Of a stretch of 64,000 bases of DNA, positions 40,668-50,016 are shown piece by piece; position 1 is the first letter of the stretch, and each line of letters starts with the position of its first letter. The position numbers were made by a program, and so were the translations under genes. The notes under the pieces are model-generated. The model made no database searches, was not told the DNA's origin, and worked only from the letters and a program-made list of their open reading frames with translations. This DNA is from Pseudoduganella danionis (GTDB lineage: Bacteria > Pseudomonadota > Gammaproteobacteria > Burkholderiales > Burkholderiaceae_D), in NCBI RefSeq assembly GCF_009720775.1, contig NZ_WNKW01000005.1:186001-250000 (forward strand). Reading direction: 5' to 3'.

Positions 40668-42770
40668 ATGACCCGCAAAACACCCATAGAGCGCTATCGC
40701 AATATCGGCATCAGCGCGCACATAGACGCCGGTAAGACCACGACCACCGAGCGTATCCTGTTCTATACCGGGGTCAACCACAAAATAGGTGAAGTGCACA
40801 ACGGTGCGGCCACCATGGACTGGATGGAGCAGGAGCAGGAACGCGGCATCACCATCACCTCGGCAGCGACCACGGCCTTCTGGAAAGGCATGGCCGGCAA
40901 TTTCCCTGAGCATCGTATCAACATCATCGATACGCCGGGCCACGTCGACTTCACCATCGAGGTGGAGCGTTCCATGCGTGTGCTCGATGGCGCCGTGATG
41001 GTGTACGACGCGGTGGGCGGCGTGCAGCCGCAATCGGAAACCGTATGGCGGCAGGCGAATAAATACGCCGTGCCGCGCATCGCCTTCATCAACAAGATGG
41101 ACCGCGTCGGTGCGGACTTTTTCCGCGTGCGCGAACAGATCGCCAGCCGCCTGAAAGGCGTGGCCGTGCCTATCCAGATTCCGCTCGGTGCGGAAGAGGA
41201 TTTCCATGGCGTCATCGATCTGGTCAAGATGCAGGCCATCCAGTGGGACGACGACAGTCTGGGCGTGAAGTTCAGCTATCAACCCATCCCGTCCGCGCTG
41301 CAAGCGCAGGCGCAGCAATGGCATGACAGCATGGTGGAGGCGGCCGCCGAAGGCGACCCCGTGCTGCTCGACAAATATCTGGAAGGCCAGACGCTGACGG
41401 AAGCGGAGATCAAAGCGGGGCTACGCGCACGCACCATACGTAATGAAATCGTGCCCATGCTGGCCGGCAGCGCCTTCAAGAACCGTGGCGTACAAGCCAT
41501 GCTGGATGCGGTGATCGAATACCTGCCGTCGCCCGTCGACGTGCCGGCCATCGCCGGTCACGACGAGCATGACCAGCCGGTGGAACGCCATCCGAGCGAC
41601 GACGATCCGTTCGCGGCGCTGGCCTTCAAGATCATGACGGACCCGTTTGTGGGCCAGTTAACCTTCTTCCGCGTGTATTCGGGCGTGGTCAACTCGGGCG
41701 ACATGGTCTATAACCCCACCAAGGGCCAGAAGGAAAGGCTGGGGCGCATCCTGCAGATGCATGCCAACGAGCGCAAGGAAATCAAGGAAGTGTATGCCGG
41801 TGATATTGCTGCCGCCGTGGGGCTGAAAGGCGTGACCACAGGTGACACGCTGAGCGCGCCCGATCAGGTCATCGTGCTGGAAAAAATGGTGTTCCCTGAA
41901 CCCGTGATTTCGCAGGCGGTGGAGCCCAAGACCAAGGCCGATCAGGAAAAAATGGGCATCGCCCTGAACCGGCTGGCACAGGAAGATCCGTCGTTCCGCG
42001 TGCATACGGACGAAGAGTCGGGCCAGACCATCATGTCCGGCATGGGTGAACTGCATCTGGAAATCCTGGTGGACCGCATGCGGCGCGAGTTCGGCGTGGA
42101 AGCGGCCGTGGGCAAGCCGCAGGTGGCTTACCGCGAAACCATACAGCGCAGCGCCACCGATGTGGAAGGCAAGTTCGTCAAGCAATCCGGCGGACGGGGT
42201 CAGTACGGCCATGTGGTGCTGACGGTGGAACCGCTGGAAGCCGGCAAGGGCTATGAATTTGTCGATGCCATCAAGGGCGGGGTGGTGCCACGCGAGTTCA
42301 TTCCGGCCGTCGACAAGGGTGTGCAGGAAACCCTGCGTTCGGGCGTGCTGGCCGGCTATCCGGTAGTGGATGTGAAGGTGACGCTGACCTTCGGCTCCTA
42401 CCACGACGTGGACTCCAACGAGAACGCCTTCCGTATGGCGGGCTCGATGGCGTTCAAGGATGCCATGCGGCGCGCCGACCCGGTGCTGCTGGAGCCGATG
42501 ATGCAGGTGGAAGTGGAAACGCCGGAAGAGTTCATGGGCAATGCCATGGGCGACCTGACGGCAAGGCGCGGCATGGTGCAGGGCATGGATGAAATTGCCG
42601 GTGGTGGCGGCAAGATCATCCGCGCGCTGGTGCCGCTGGCGGAAATGTTCGGTTATTCGACCACGCTACGTTCGCTGACGCAGGGGCGGGCCACCTACAC
42701 CATGGAGTTCAAGCATTACGCAGCCGTGCCCAAGCATCTGGTGGAGCAGGGCATCAGTCGGAAAGCTTGA
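40668..42770 (+). CDS. fusA: Elongation factor G, stand-alone copy
   Basis: The 700-residue GTPase begins [30 protein letters not shown], as canonical EF-G does, and retains DTPGHVDF (G3) and [10 protein letters not shown] (G4). Domain IV, with the [15 protein letters not shown] loop, is also present. AAGGAG at 40656-40661 fits the second of two tandem ATGs (40668). It is not in a str operon (no rpsL, rpsG or tuf nearby), so it is probably a second copy, as is common in Betaproteobacteria; that inference depends on the rest of the genome. Its 3' end overlaps the convergent barrel gene by 17 bases. Confidence 0.95.
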   Translation: MTRKTPIERYRNIGISAHIDAGKTTTTERILFYTGVNHKIGEVHNGAATMDWMEQEQERGITITSAATTAFWKGMAGNFPEHRINIIDTPGHVDFTIEVERSMRVLDGAVMVYDAVGGVQPQSETVWRQANKYAVPRIAFINKMDRVGADFFRVREQIASRLKGVAVPIQIPLGAEEDFHGVIDLVKMQAIQWDDDSLGVKFSYQPIPSALQAQAQQWHDSMVEAAAEGDPVLLDKYLEGQTLTEAEIKAGLRARTIRNEIVPMLAGSAFKNRGVQAMLDAVIEYLPSPVDVPAIAGHDEHDQPVERHPSDDDPFAALAFKIMTDPFVGQLTFFRVYSGVVNSGDMVYNPTKGQKERLGRILQMHANERKEIKEVYAGDIAAAVGLKGVTTGDTLSAPDQVIVLEKMVFPEPVISQAVEPKTKADQEKMGIALNRLAQEDPSFRVHTDEESGQTIMSGMGELHLEILVDRMRREFGVEAAVGKPQVAYRETIQRSATDVEGKFVKQSGGRGQYGHVVLTVEPLEAGKGYEFVDAIKGGVVPREFIPAVDKGVQETLRSGVLAGYPVVDVKVTLTFGSYHDVDSNENAFRMAGSMAFKDAMRRADPVLLEPMMQVEVETPEEFMGNAMGDLTARRGMVQGMDEIAGGGGKIIRALVPLAEMFGYSTTLRSLTQGRATYTMEFKHYAAVPKHLVEQGISRKA

Positions 42771-43239
42771 ACTTGAGCTGGACGGAAATGGCGCCGTAGA
42801 GCCGGTCTTTATAGGTCGGCACTACCGCCACATTCACGCCCACGCGCTGGTATTCGAAACTGGCGGTAGGGATGGCGGCCACAAACCAGCCACCCTGCCG
42901 CATTTTCGGATAACCGTTGAAGCCGCCTGCAACAGCCCCCAGGCGTACCGGCCCGATCTGCCACGGCTGGTAGTACATACCGGCGTAATTCGAATAACTG
43001 CGGTCGCTGTTATAGAAACGCCCGGCGGTGACGGACGCGACGCTGGAGAATCGGTATTCGAGCCCTAGGCCGGGATTGCGGTCATTGAGGTTTTTGTTAC
43101 GCTGGAAATGGTAGGAATAGAAACCGCCGTTGACCCAAAGTTCCTGCAAGGGCGCGTTCGGAATGGATTCCAGCGTTTGTGCCTGGGCCCATTGCGCCGC
43201 CAATATCAGACAAGTGGCTGTGATCAGACTGCTTTTCAT
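42754..43239 (-). CDS. Exported small beta-barrel-like outer membrane protein, unknown
   Basis: The 161-residue protein has a signal peptide ([18 protein letters not shown]). The body alternates aromatic and polar residues ([48 protein letters not shown]) and ends [12 protein letters not shown]. This pattern and length suit an eight-stranded barrel; the segment GGFNGYPK to [18 protein letters not shown] recalls PagP, but the PagP catalytic residues cannot be placed with confidence. It overlaps fusA by 17 bases in convergent orientation. Function is unknown. Confidence 0.72.
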   Translation of the reverse strand: MKSSLITATCLILAAQWAQAQTLESIPNAPLQELWVNGGFYSYHFQRNKNLNDRNPGLGLEYRFSSVASVTAGRFYNSDRSYSNYAGMYYQPWQIGPVRLGAVAGGFNGYPKMRQGGWFVAAIPTASFEYQRVGVNVAVVPTYKDRLYGAISVQLKFKLSD

Positions 43240-43370
43240 TGTTTTCCTGTCAAGCGAAGAAAGTGGCCCATTATAGCCAGCCCGAAACGGCGCGCCAGAG
43301 TTTTCTTTTGGGCTCTGATACCGCCAGTCACACGGTCATTACATCTGTAACAAGTGCTAACCAGAAACCC

Positions 43371-43400
43371 TGTTTTGTTTTGTCAGATGTACCATATAAT
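43371..43400 (+). promoter_or_regulatory. Likely promoter of the DUF2799-like lipoprotein gene
   Basis: A perfect TATAAT (43395-43400) is preceded at 18 bases by TGTTTT (43371-43376), a weak -35. It lies about 28 bases before the ATG at 43429. Confidence 0.5.
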
Positions 43401-43428
43401 CGCCCCGAATTCACTCATCGGGACTGTC

Positions 43429-44823
43429 ATGAAACCTCTGTTACGCCTACGCCCCCTGATACTTGCGCTGCCCTTCCTGCTGGGCGGTTGCGCCGGCACC
43501 ATGCAGCGCATCGCCGATTGCAAAGTGGGCGACTGGAACCTGATCGGGCACAAAGACGGCATCGCTGGCGAACCGGCCAACTTTGCCGATCGCAAGGAGT
43601 TTTGTGACGACCATGCGGACAGCAAGCAGGCCGCCGCTGGTGCGGACAGCCTGTATGCGGCGGGCTGGAACAAGGGCAACTGGGAGTTGTGGTCGGGCTG
43701 GGGCGAGCAGGATGGCGTAAAAGGCTTGCTGCCTACTCAGTACGAGCAACATGCGGCCAGTTCCGACGTGCGCAAGCATGGCACACCGCTCAACCGTCCC
43801 GCCTATGACAATGGCTGGACCATGGGTAATTCAAGCTACTGGCACGGCATAGGCCGCAGCGCCGGCATCGACGGCCAGCCACTCGCTGCGCCGCTCGAGG
43901 CAGGGCGCAGCCGTGCCGCTGCCATGCAGATGCGCTTCGACGAAGCGGCGTTCAGCAGTGGCTGGCAGGTAGGCAACCGTACCTTCTGGCAGGATGCCGG
44001 ATACAACGATGCCCACAACGGCGTGCCCGATAGCGAATTGCAGAACCGCGCAGCGCGCGCGCGCAGCGCCGGCGTGCAGGTGCAGGAAGATGTATACCGG
44101 ACGGCGTGGAATGCCGAGCTGGTTAACTACTGGCGCAATCTCGGTACGGAAGACGCCGTCAACGGCCGCGAGTTTGGCATGCGCAGCAAGGAAGCCCGTG
44201 CGCGCGGCCTGAAAGTGCTGGAAACGGAATACCGGCTGGCCTGGGAAACCCGTTTGACCGACTACTGGCGTCAGGCTGGTGCCGACGATGGTTATGGCAA
44301 ACCCTTCCTGCTCGATAACCGCATAGCCAATGCTGCGCGCGACCAGGTGTTTGTGCTGCCGTCCACCCGCAGCGTGTACACGGCGGCGTGGCAGGAACAG
44401 AATGCGCGCTATTGTCAGCCCGAAGTGGCGTTCGAACGCGGGCGGGCCAATCAGGGCATGGCCATCGATGTCTGCCGTGCCGAACTCCGCGACCAGCTCA
44501 AGCATGCTTACGTGAGCGGGCAGGATTACGAGTCGGTCAGCGCACGCCACCGTCAGGCTGTCAATGATCTGGAAGAACTGAACGGCCGCATCAACGATGG
44601 CTACCACCGTCTGAGCCGGCTCGAGCGTGAAATGCGCAATGCCAGCGAAGCCAAAGACCGCCCCGTCAACGAAGAGAGCAAGAAGCAGGATGCGCGCCGT
44701 GAACAGGAGCGGCGTGAACTGCTCGATCACATACGCCGTAACGAACGGCGCCGCGACGATGCGCGCGTCTGGGTAGAGCAGTATCAGCGCGACATGGAGC
44801 GCCTGCGCCGCAATATCTACTGA
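43429..44823 (+). CDS. Lipoprotein built of seven DUF2799-like W/YW repeats with C-terminal coiled coil
   Basis: The 464-residue product starts with a lipoprotein signal (ILALPFLLGGC, Cys21, then Ala). Residues 28-355 contain about seven units of 35-48 residues with the pattern GW/AW..GN..YW...G..DG..G: DCKVGDWNLIGHKDGIAG, YAAGWNKGNWELW, YDNGWTMGNSSYW, FSSGWQVGNRTFW, YRTAWNAELVNYW, YRLAWETRLTDYW and YTAAWQEQNARYC. Residues 375-464 are strongly charged and helical, a likely coiled coil (LEELNGRINDGYHRLSRLER; EQERRELLDHIRRNERRRDD). The ATG at 43429 is set by the signal peptide. DUF2799 proteins usually have fewer units. Its 3' end overlaps the convergent S53 peptidase gene by seven bases. Confidence 0.82.
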   Translation: MKPLLRLRPLILALPFLLGGCAGTMQRIADCKVGDWNLIGHKDGIAGEPANFADRKEFCDDHADSKQAAAGADSLYAAGWNKGNWELWSGWGEQDGVKGLLPTQYEQHAASSDVRKHGTPLNRPAYDNGWTMGNSSYWHGIGRSAGIDGQPLAAPLEAGRSRAAAMQMRFDEAAFSSGWQVGNRTFWQDAGYNDAHNGVPDSELQNRAARARSAGVQVQEDVYRTAWNAELVNYWRNLGTEDAVNGREFGMRSKEARARGLKVLETEYRLAWETRLTDYWRQAGADDGYGKPFLLDNRIANAARDQVFVLPSTRSVYTAAWQEQNARYCQPEVAFERGRANQGMAIDVCRAELRDQLKHAYVSGQDYESVSARHRQAVNDLEELNGRINDGYHRLSRLEREMRNASEAKDRPVNEESKKQDARREQERRELLDHIRRNERRRDDARVWVEQYQRDMERLRRNIY

Positions 44824-46493
44824 GCGAGGAAGGCACCGCTGGAGGTGACAAACGCGGCGAAAGCGCCCACATTCAGGCTGCCGAAGCCGCTCGTGTAATC
44901 CCAGCCTTTGGCCGCGCTGTAACCGCCATTGCTGCCGCTGGTTACGTCATGGAATAGCGCCGTCTGCGCCACGCCGTATTTGTACAGGGCGGGTGCAGGG
45001 AAGGCCAGCTTGTTATTGTTGGCCGACTGGATGCGTGCCCAGAAACCGGCGAAGATGGGCGCTGCCAGACTGGTGCCGCCGTACTGCAGCTTGCTGCCTT
45101 TGACCAAAGTGATGGCGCCGCTGCTAGGGTCGCCGGCAAAGGCCAGATCCGGCACGCCACGACGGGTGGAAGTGCCGAGCACCTTGGCGCTCAACTGCCA
45201 GCTCGGGGCCGCTTCGATCAGGCTGGCGCCGCCGCCCGTGCCGCCACCGCTCGCACAGGTGCTGGCCGTGCTGCAAGCCCATACCGTTTCACCGGTCCAC
45301 GCGCCGGCAGTGCTGGTGCTGAGCGAAGTGCCGCCTACCGCGATCACATAGGGCGACGAAGCCGGATAGCTTTGCGCATTGCTGACACCTCCGCAGCTAT
45401 ACGAGCCGCTATCGCCGGAAGCCACCACAAAGGTCTGGCCCTGCGCTATGCCGGCCAGGAAAATCTGGTCGTTGGCCGCAGCCGTGCCACTCGCGCGCGC
45501 ATTGATTTCGCATTCGCCCAGCGATACGCTGATGACCTTGGCCACATTGGCACTCACGGCAGCATTGAATGCGGCCGTCAGGTCTGCCTCGGCCATCGAG
45601 GCCGCGTTATAGAACACCATGGATTTGACCACGCCGCCCGCTGCGCCGAGCGCATTCTGGCTATCGATATTCCACTCCGCCGTGTTATCGGTGGCGCTGG
45701 CATTGGTCACGCGGCGCGCGTTGACCACGCTCACAGCGGGTCTGGCGTAGCCGGCGCTGCTAGCAAAGCTGTACAGGTCGGTGAGAGTCTGGGTCACGCT
45801 GCCGGCAGTGATGATGCCGATCGAGGTCTTGGCGGCAGTGGGCAGTGCGCTGGCGTTATAGATGGCCGGCCAGCTAGTCGGGCTGTGACCGACTTTGCCG
45901 GCCGTCGCGTAGGCGGTACTCAGTGCCAGCACTTGCGCCGTGTGGGCCGTGTGCACGGTCTGCAAGCCGTGCACACCAAGCACGATGTTGCCTAGTGCTG
46001 CAGGCACTACGGGATCGTTGGTATTGGCGTAGGCGTGGCGTTCGCCGCGGTTGAAGTGGGCCATACGCACTTTGAAGGCCTTACCGGCCGTGGCGGCCGT
46101 GCCATCGGCCGTGATCAGCATGCGGTTTTCGCTCACTTCGATATTCACATAGCCGCTCTGGCGCAGGTGCTGGACGACGCTGGCAACATCGCCGCTGCTT
46201 GGCGCATACTGGGCCAAAAACTGTTCGCTGCTGAGGGCGCTGACGCCTGTGCCCGACATCAAGTTTGCCGCGAAGCTTTCGAGCTGGGCACGGTTACGTA
46301 GCTGCAGCGAGATGGCTACCGGTACGGTATCGCCGGCACGCAGTTCCGCGCCTTCGGTGTACTCGCTGGTATCTGGTGTCTGGGTGCGTACGGCGCGCCA
46401 GTTCTGGCGGTTGTCCGCATAAACACTGCCGCTGAGTGCCACTGCCAGCAGGGCAGCAAGCATGGTCGATACGGGGCGCGATGGTCGCAGCAT
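44817..46493 (-). CDS. Secreted S53 family (sedolisin/kumamolisin) serine-carboxyl peptidase
   Basis: The 558-residue pre-pro-protein has a signal peptide (LAALLAVALSGSVYA), an activation prodomain (about 45-180) and a sedolisin catalytic domain. The Glu-Asp pair is E273 and D277 (TAEWNIDSQ), the oxyanion Asp is D361 (VASGDSGSYSCGG) and the nucleophile is S475 (YGGTSLAAPIFAG). Ca-site residues are expected near HDVTSGSNGGYSA. Such enzymes are active at low pH. CAGGAG precedes the ATG. It likely acts outside the cell or in the periplasm; no secretion partner is encoded nearby. Confidence 0.93.
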   Translation of the reverse strand: MLRPSRPVSTMLAALLAVALSGSVYADNRQNWRAVRTQTPDTSEYTEGAELRAGDTVPVAISLQLRNRAQLESFAANLMSGTGVSALSSEQFLAQYAPSSGDVASVVQHLRQSGYVNIEVSENRMLITADGTAATAGKAFKVRMAHFNRGERHAYANTNDPVVPAALGNIVLGVHGLQTVHTAHTAQVLALSTAYATAGKVGHSPTSWPAIYNASALPTAAKTSIGIITAGSVTQTLTDLYSFASSAGYARPAVSVVNARRVTNASATDNTAEWNIDSQNALGAAGGVVKSMVFYNAASMAEADLTAAFNAAVSANVAKVISVSLGECEINARASGTAAANDQIFLAGIAQGQTFVVASGDSGSYSCGGVSNAQSYPASSPYVIAVGGTSLSTSTAGAWTGETVWACSTASTCASGGGTGGGASLIEAAPSWQLSAKVLGTSTRRGVPDLAFAGDPSSGAITLVKGSKLQYGGTSLAAPIFAGFWARIQSANNNKLAFPAPALYKYGVAQTALFHDVTSGSNGGYSAAKGWDYTSGFGSLNVGAFAAFVTSSGAFLAQ

Positions 46494-46655
46494 GGCAAAC
46501 TCCTGACGATAACAGTAAAAAGTTTATCTCAGGTAATGTTCAATGCGGAAAAATTTACGTACATTTACCGCCAGATTGACGCTAAGATGCACACAGTTAG
46601 TTGCAATAATCTTATAACTTGTTAGCATTGCCACGAAAACAGTGACGGAGAAACA

Positions 46656-47606
46656 ATGAATTCCCCTAGTGTGCCGCACCCGTATTACGAAATTCTGATC
46701 GCTGCCGCGCGCAAGTCCGGGCCCGCCACGGTGGCCGTGGCTCATGCCTGCGATCACCATGCACTCGAAGCGGCGCTCGACGCGGCCAGCATGGGACTGA
46801 TCAGCCCCATACTGGTGGGACCACAGGATCGCATACAGCAGGCGGCGCAGGAGGCCGGACTGGATATTGCAGCATTGCCGATTGTGCATACCGAGCATAG
46901 TCACGACTCGGCTTTCCGTGCCGTCGAGTTGATACGCGAAGGCAAGGCCAGCGTGCTGATGAAAGGCAGTCTGCACACGGACGAACTGATGGGTGCTGTG
47001 GTCGCAGGCGAAACAGGCTTGCGCACCAGCCGCCGCCTGAGCCACTGCTTCGTGATGGACGTGCCGGGCCGTAACGAGCCGCTGATCATTACCGATGCAG
47101 CAGTGAATATCACGCCTACGCTGGCGGACAAGGTCGACATCGTCCAGAACGCTATCGATCTGGCCCATGTGCTCAAATTCGAGCCCGTCAAAGTCGCGAT
47201 ACTCGCAGCGGTGGAAACCGTGAGTGCGCGCATGCCATCGACCATCGATGCAGCAGCCCTGTGCAAGATGGCGGACCGCGGCCAGATTACGGGTGCCATA
47301 CTCGACGGCCCGCTGGCCATGGACAATGCCATCGATCCCGAAGCGGCGCAGATCAAGCATCTGGTGTCGCCCGTGGCGGGGCAGGCCAACATTCTGCTGG
47401 CGCCGGATCTGGAAGCGGGCAATATGCTGGCCAAGAGCCTGACTTTCATGGCTGGCGCGGCCGCGGCCGGCATCGTGCTCGGTGCGCGTGTGCCCATCAT
47501 TTTGACCAGCCGGGCCGATTCCGTTACTGCGCGGCTAGCCTCGTGCGCCGTGGCCGTGCTGATGGCACGCAATGCGCTGGCCAGCGGCCATGTGATGGGG
47601 GATTAA
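46656..47606 (+). CDS. Phosphate acetyl/butyryltransferase
   Basis: The 316-residue protein belongs to the PTA_PTB family, transferring an acyl group between CoA and phosphate. Visible signatures are ILVGPQDRI, VLMKGSLHTDELMGAVV, ITDAAVNITPTLADK and GQANILLAPDLEAGNMLAK. Some betaproteobacterial versions carry an N-terminal MaoC hydratase domain; this one does not. It starts the pta-ackA-fabI operon, with four bases before ackA, and is preceded by GGAGAAACA. The exact acyl group (acetyl or butyryl/propionyl) is not decided by sequence, but pairing with ackA favours acetyl-CoA/acetyl phosphate. Confidence 0.92.
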   Translation: MNSPSVPHPYYEILIAAARKSGPATVAVAHACDHHALEAALDAASMGLISPILVGPQDRIQQAAQEAGLDIAALPIVHTEHSHDSAFRAVELIREGKASVLMKGSLHTDELMGAVVAGETGLRTSRRLSHCFVMDVPGRNEPLIITDAAVNITPTLADKVDIVQNAIDLAHVLKFEPVKVAILAAVETVSARMPSTIDAAALCKMADRGQITGAILDGPLAMDNAIDPEAAQIKHLVSPVAGQANILLAPDLEAGNMLAKSLTFMAGAAAAGIVLGARVPIILTSRADSVTARLASCAVAVLMARNALASGHVMGD

Positions 47607-47610
47607 AGTC

Positions 47611-48804
47611 ATGCAGTCGAATGAAAGCATCGTCGTCATCAACGCGGGCTCGTCCAGCATCAAGTTCTCGCTATATAGCGGCGCTGAACTGGAACTGACC
47701 TTCCGTGGCAAGATAGAAAATCTGTACAGCGGCGTGACCCATTTCGCCGCCGAAGATGCGCAGGAAAACAGCATAGGCGAACGGCGCTGGCCCGATGCAC
47801 CGCTAGACCATGCGGCTGCCATGGCCTATCTGCTGGAATTTGCCGATAGCCACCTCGATGGCCATACGGTGGTGGCCGTGGGCCACCGCATCGTCCATGG
47901 CGGTGTGCACTACTGCGGTCCGCAGCGGCTGGACGCGAGTGTGCTGGCCAAACTGGAGCAACTGATTCCGCTGGCGCCCCTGCATCTGCCGCATAACCTC
48001 GCACCCGTGCGCGCCATGATGGCGCTGACGCCGGACCTGCCGCAGGTGGGCTGCTTTGATACGGCCTTCCACGTGGGCCAGCCGGCAGAAGCGCAGAGTT
48101 TTGCCCTGCCTGAGCGGATCACGGCGCAGGGAGTACGCCGTTATGGCTTCCACGGCCTGTCCTACGAATATATTGCGGCCAGTCTGCCGCAGGCGGATCC
48201 CGCTTTGGCCCAGGCGCGCGTGGTAGCTGCTCATCTGGGTAACGGTGCCAGCATGTGCGCCATCGATGCGGGTCGCAGTGTGGCCAGCACCATGGGCTTT
48301 ACGGCCGTCGATGGCCTGCCCATGGGCACCCGCTGCGGCGCGCTCGATCCCGGCGTGGTGCTGTACCTGATCGAAGAACTGGGCATGAGCGTGGCCGCCG
48401 TGCAGAAGATGCTGTATCAGGAATCGGGCTTGCTGGGCGTGTCCGGCATCGCGTCCGATATGCGCACGCTGGAACAGAGCAGCGAGCCGCGCGCACGTGC
48501 TGCCATCGATCTGATGGTGTACCGCATAGGGCGCGAACTGGGTTCGCTGGCAGCCGCGCTGGGCGGGCTCGATGCGCTGGTGTTTTCCGGTGGCATAGGC
48601 GAGAACAGTGCCAGCCTGCGCGCGGCCGTGTGTGCCGATGCCGCATGGCTGGGCGTGCAACTCGATGGCGTGGCCAATGCTGCCACTGGTCATGGTCTAC
48701 GCCGCATCAGTAGTGGCGCCAGCCGCGTGGCCGTGTGGGTGGTGCCGGCCAATGAAGAACTCATGATCGCACAACATACCAAAGACTTACTGGAGCCAGC
48801 ATGA
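47611..48804 (+). CDS. ackA: Acetate kinase
   Basis: The 397-residue kinase has NAGSSSIKFSLY at the N-terminus, VGHRIVHGG, the signature FDTAFH and RYGFHGLSYEY, the phosphate loop AAHLGNGASMCAI and GGIGENSA. It makes ATP from acetyl phosphate and ADP (or the reverse) and pairs with the upstream phosphotransacylase. Its stop overlaps the fabI start by four bases (ATGA). Confidence 0.96.
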   Translation: MQSNESIVVINAGSSSIKFSLYSGAELELTFRGKIENLYSGVTHFAAEDAQENSIGERRWPDAPLDHAAAMAYLLEFADSHLDGHTVVAVGHRIVHGGVHYCGPQRLDASVLAKLEQLIPLAPLHLPHNLAPVRAMMALTPDLPQVGCFDTAFHVGQPAEAQSFALPERITAQGVRRYGFHGLSYEYIAASLPQADPALAQARVVAAHLGNGASMCAIDAGRSVASTMGFTAVDGLPMGTRCGALDPGVVLYLIEELGMSVAAVQKMLYQESGLLGVSGIASDMRTLEQSSEPRARAAIDLMVYRIGRELGSLAAALGGLDALVFSGGIGENSASLRAAVCADAAWLGVQLDGVANAATGHGLRRISSGASRVAVWVVPANEELMIAQHTKDLLEPA

Positions 48805-49577
48805 CGACAGAAACTGTTTATCCTATTTTGACGGGCAAGCGTGCATTGGTGGTGGGCGTGGCCAACGAGCATTCCATCGCCTGGGGCTGTGCGCTGGCGT
48901 TCCGCAAGCTCGGTGCTGAAGTGGTGCTGACCTATCTGAACGATAAGGCCAAACCCTATGTCGAGCCGCTGGCGCAGTCCATCGATGCGCAATTGCTGCC
49001 GCTTGATGTCACCAGGCCGGAGCAGATGGAAGCCCTGTTTGCCACGCTGGGGGAGCAGGGCAAGCTCGATATTCTGGTGCACTCGATCGCGTTCGCGCCC
49101 AAGGCCGATCTGCAGGGCGGCTTGATCGATTCCTCGCTGGAAGGCTTTTTACAGGCCATGGATGTATCCTGCCATTCCTTCCTGCGCATGGCCAAGCTGG
49201 CCGTACCGCTGATGGCGCAGGGCGGTGCCATGTTCGCCATGAGTTACCACGGGGCGGAAAAAGTGGTGCCGAACTATAACTTGATGGGGCCCGTGAAAGC
49301 GGCGCTCGAATCGGCTTGCCGCTATCTGGCTTACGAGCTGGGGCCGCAAGGCATAAGGGTCCATGCGATTTCGCCGGGGCCGCTGAAAACCCGCGCCGCT
49401 TCCGGCCTGAAAGAATTCGACCGTCTGCTCAGCGATGCGCTGAACCGGGCCCCGCTGGGCGAACTGGTCGACATTGAAGATGTGGGCAATACCTGCGCCT
49501 ATCTGGCCTCGCCATTCGCCCATCACCTGACGGGCAGCACAGTGTATATCGATGGCGGTTTGAACATCATTGCTTGA
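48801..49577 (+). CDS. fabI: Enoyl-ACP reductase FabI (NADH)
   Basis: The 258-residue protein is a FabI-type SDR: the cofactor loop VVGVANEHSIAWGCA near residue 18, VHSIAFAPK near 95 and the catalytic Tyr-x6-Lys pair in YNLMGPVKA (with the earlier Tyr of SYHGAE). It ends TVYIDGGLNIIA. It catalyses the last step of fatty-acid elongation and is the usual triclosan target. The genetic coupling of fabI to pta-ackA recurs in Burkholderiales and links acetyl-CoA balance with lipid synthesis. Confidence 0.96.
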   Translation: MTTETVYPILTGKRALVVGVANEHSIAWGCALAFRKLGAEVVLTYLNDKAKPYVEPLAQSIDAQLLPLDVTRPEQMEALFATLGEQGKLDILVHSIAFAPKADLQGGLIDSSLEGFLQAMDVSCHSFLRMAKLAVPLMAQGGAMFAMSYHGAEKVVPNYNLMGPVKAALESACRYLAYELGPQGIRVHAISPGPLKTRAASGLKEFDRLLSDALNRAPLGELVDIEDVGNTCAYLASPFAHHLTGSTVYIDGGLNIIA

Positions 49578-49602
49578 CCTTACTGTCATGGGAAGGTGTA
49601 AC

Positions 49603-49959
49603 ATGCTGGCCATGCGTCCCATCTTCCGCTTTCTGCTATGGCTGTTGATCGTCGCCTTGCCGCTGCAGGGCGGCGCGGCATCCATGCTGCCGTGCGTGCA
49701 GCTGACGCCACCGATACTGCATGGTAGCCACTGCGCAGCGCAAGAGAAGGCCCAGCAGCAGCTGGAACAGAAAAAAGCCGCGCAGCAGCACGCCCATGCG
49801 AAATGCAGCCATTGCACCGCCTGTGCCAGCGCGCTTGGTGCGCCGCTCAACGCTGAACTGCTACTGGCCCGCCTGACGGGCACGGTTGCCCCCATCAACG
49901 AGCTGGCACCGCCCGGCCATATTCCTCCTGCACTCGAACGGCCGCCCCGGCCTGCCTGA
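49603..49959 (+). CDS. Small exported Cys/His-rich protein, probably copper-related
   Basis: The 118-residue protein has an N-terminal membrane/signal segment (IFRFLLWLLIVALPLQGGAAS) and a Cys/His-rich middle (HGSHCAAQ, then AHAKCSHCTACASAL) with a Gln/Lys-rich helix between. The tail is Pro-rich. The CSHCTAC cluster suits binding of a soft metal such as copper. GGAAGG (49591-49596) decides the ATG at 49603, 25 bases after fabI. It precedes the TolC-family and multicopper oxidase genes, which supports a metal-handling role; this is inference. Confidence 0.7.
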   Translation: MLAMRPIFRFLLWLLIVALPLQGGAASMLPCVQLTPPILHGSHCAAQEKAQQQLEQKKAAQQHAHAKCSHCTACASALGAPLNAELLLARLTGTVAPINELAPPGHIPPALERPPRPA

Positions 49960-50016
49960 GATCTTGCCGAAGTCACGGGCTATCTGCCCGTATCCCGACA
50001 TTATTGAAGGAATTCC

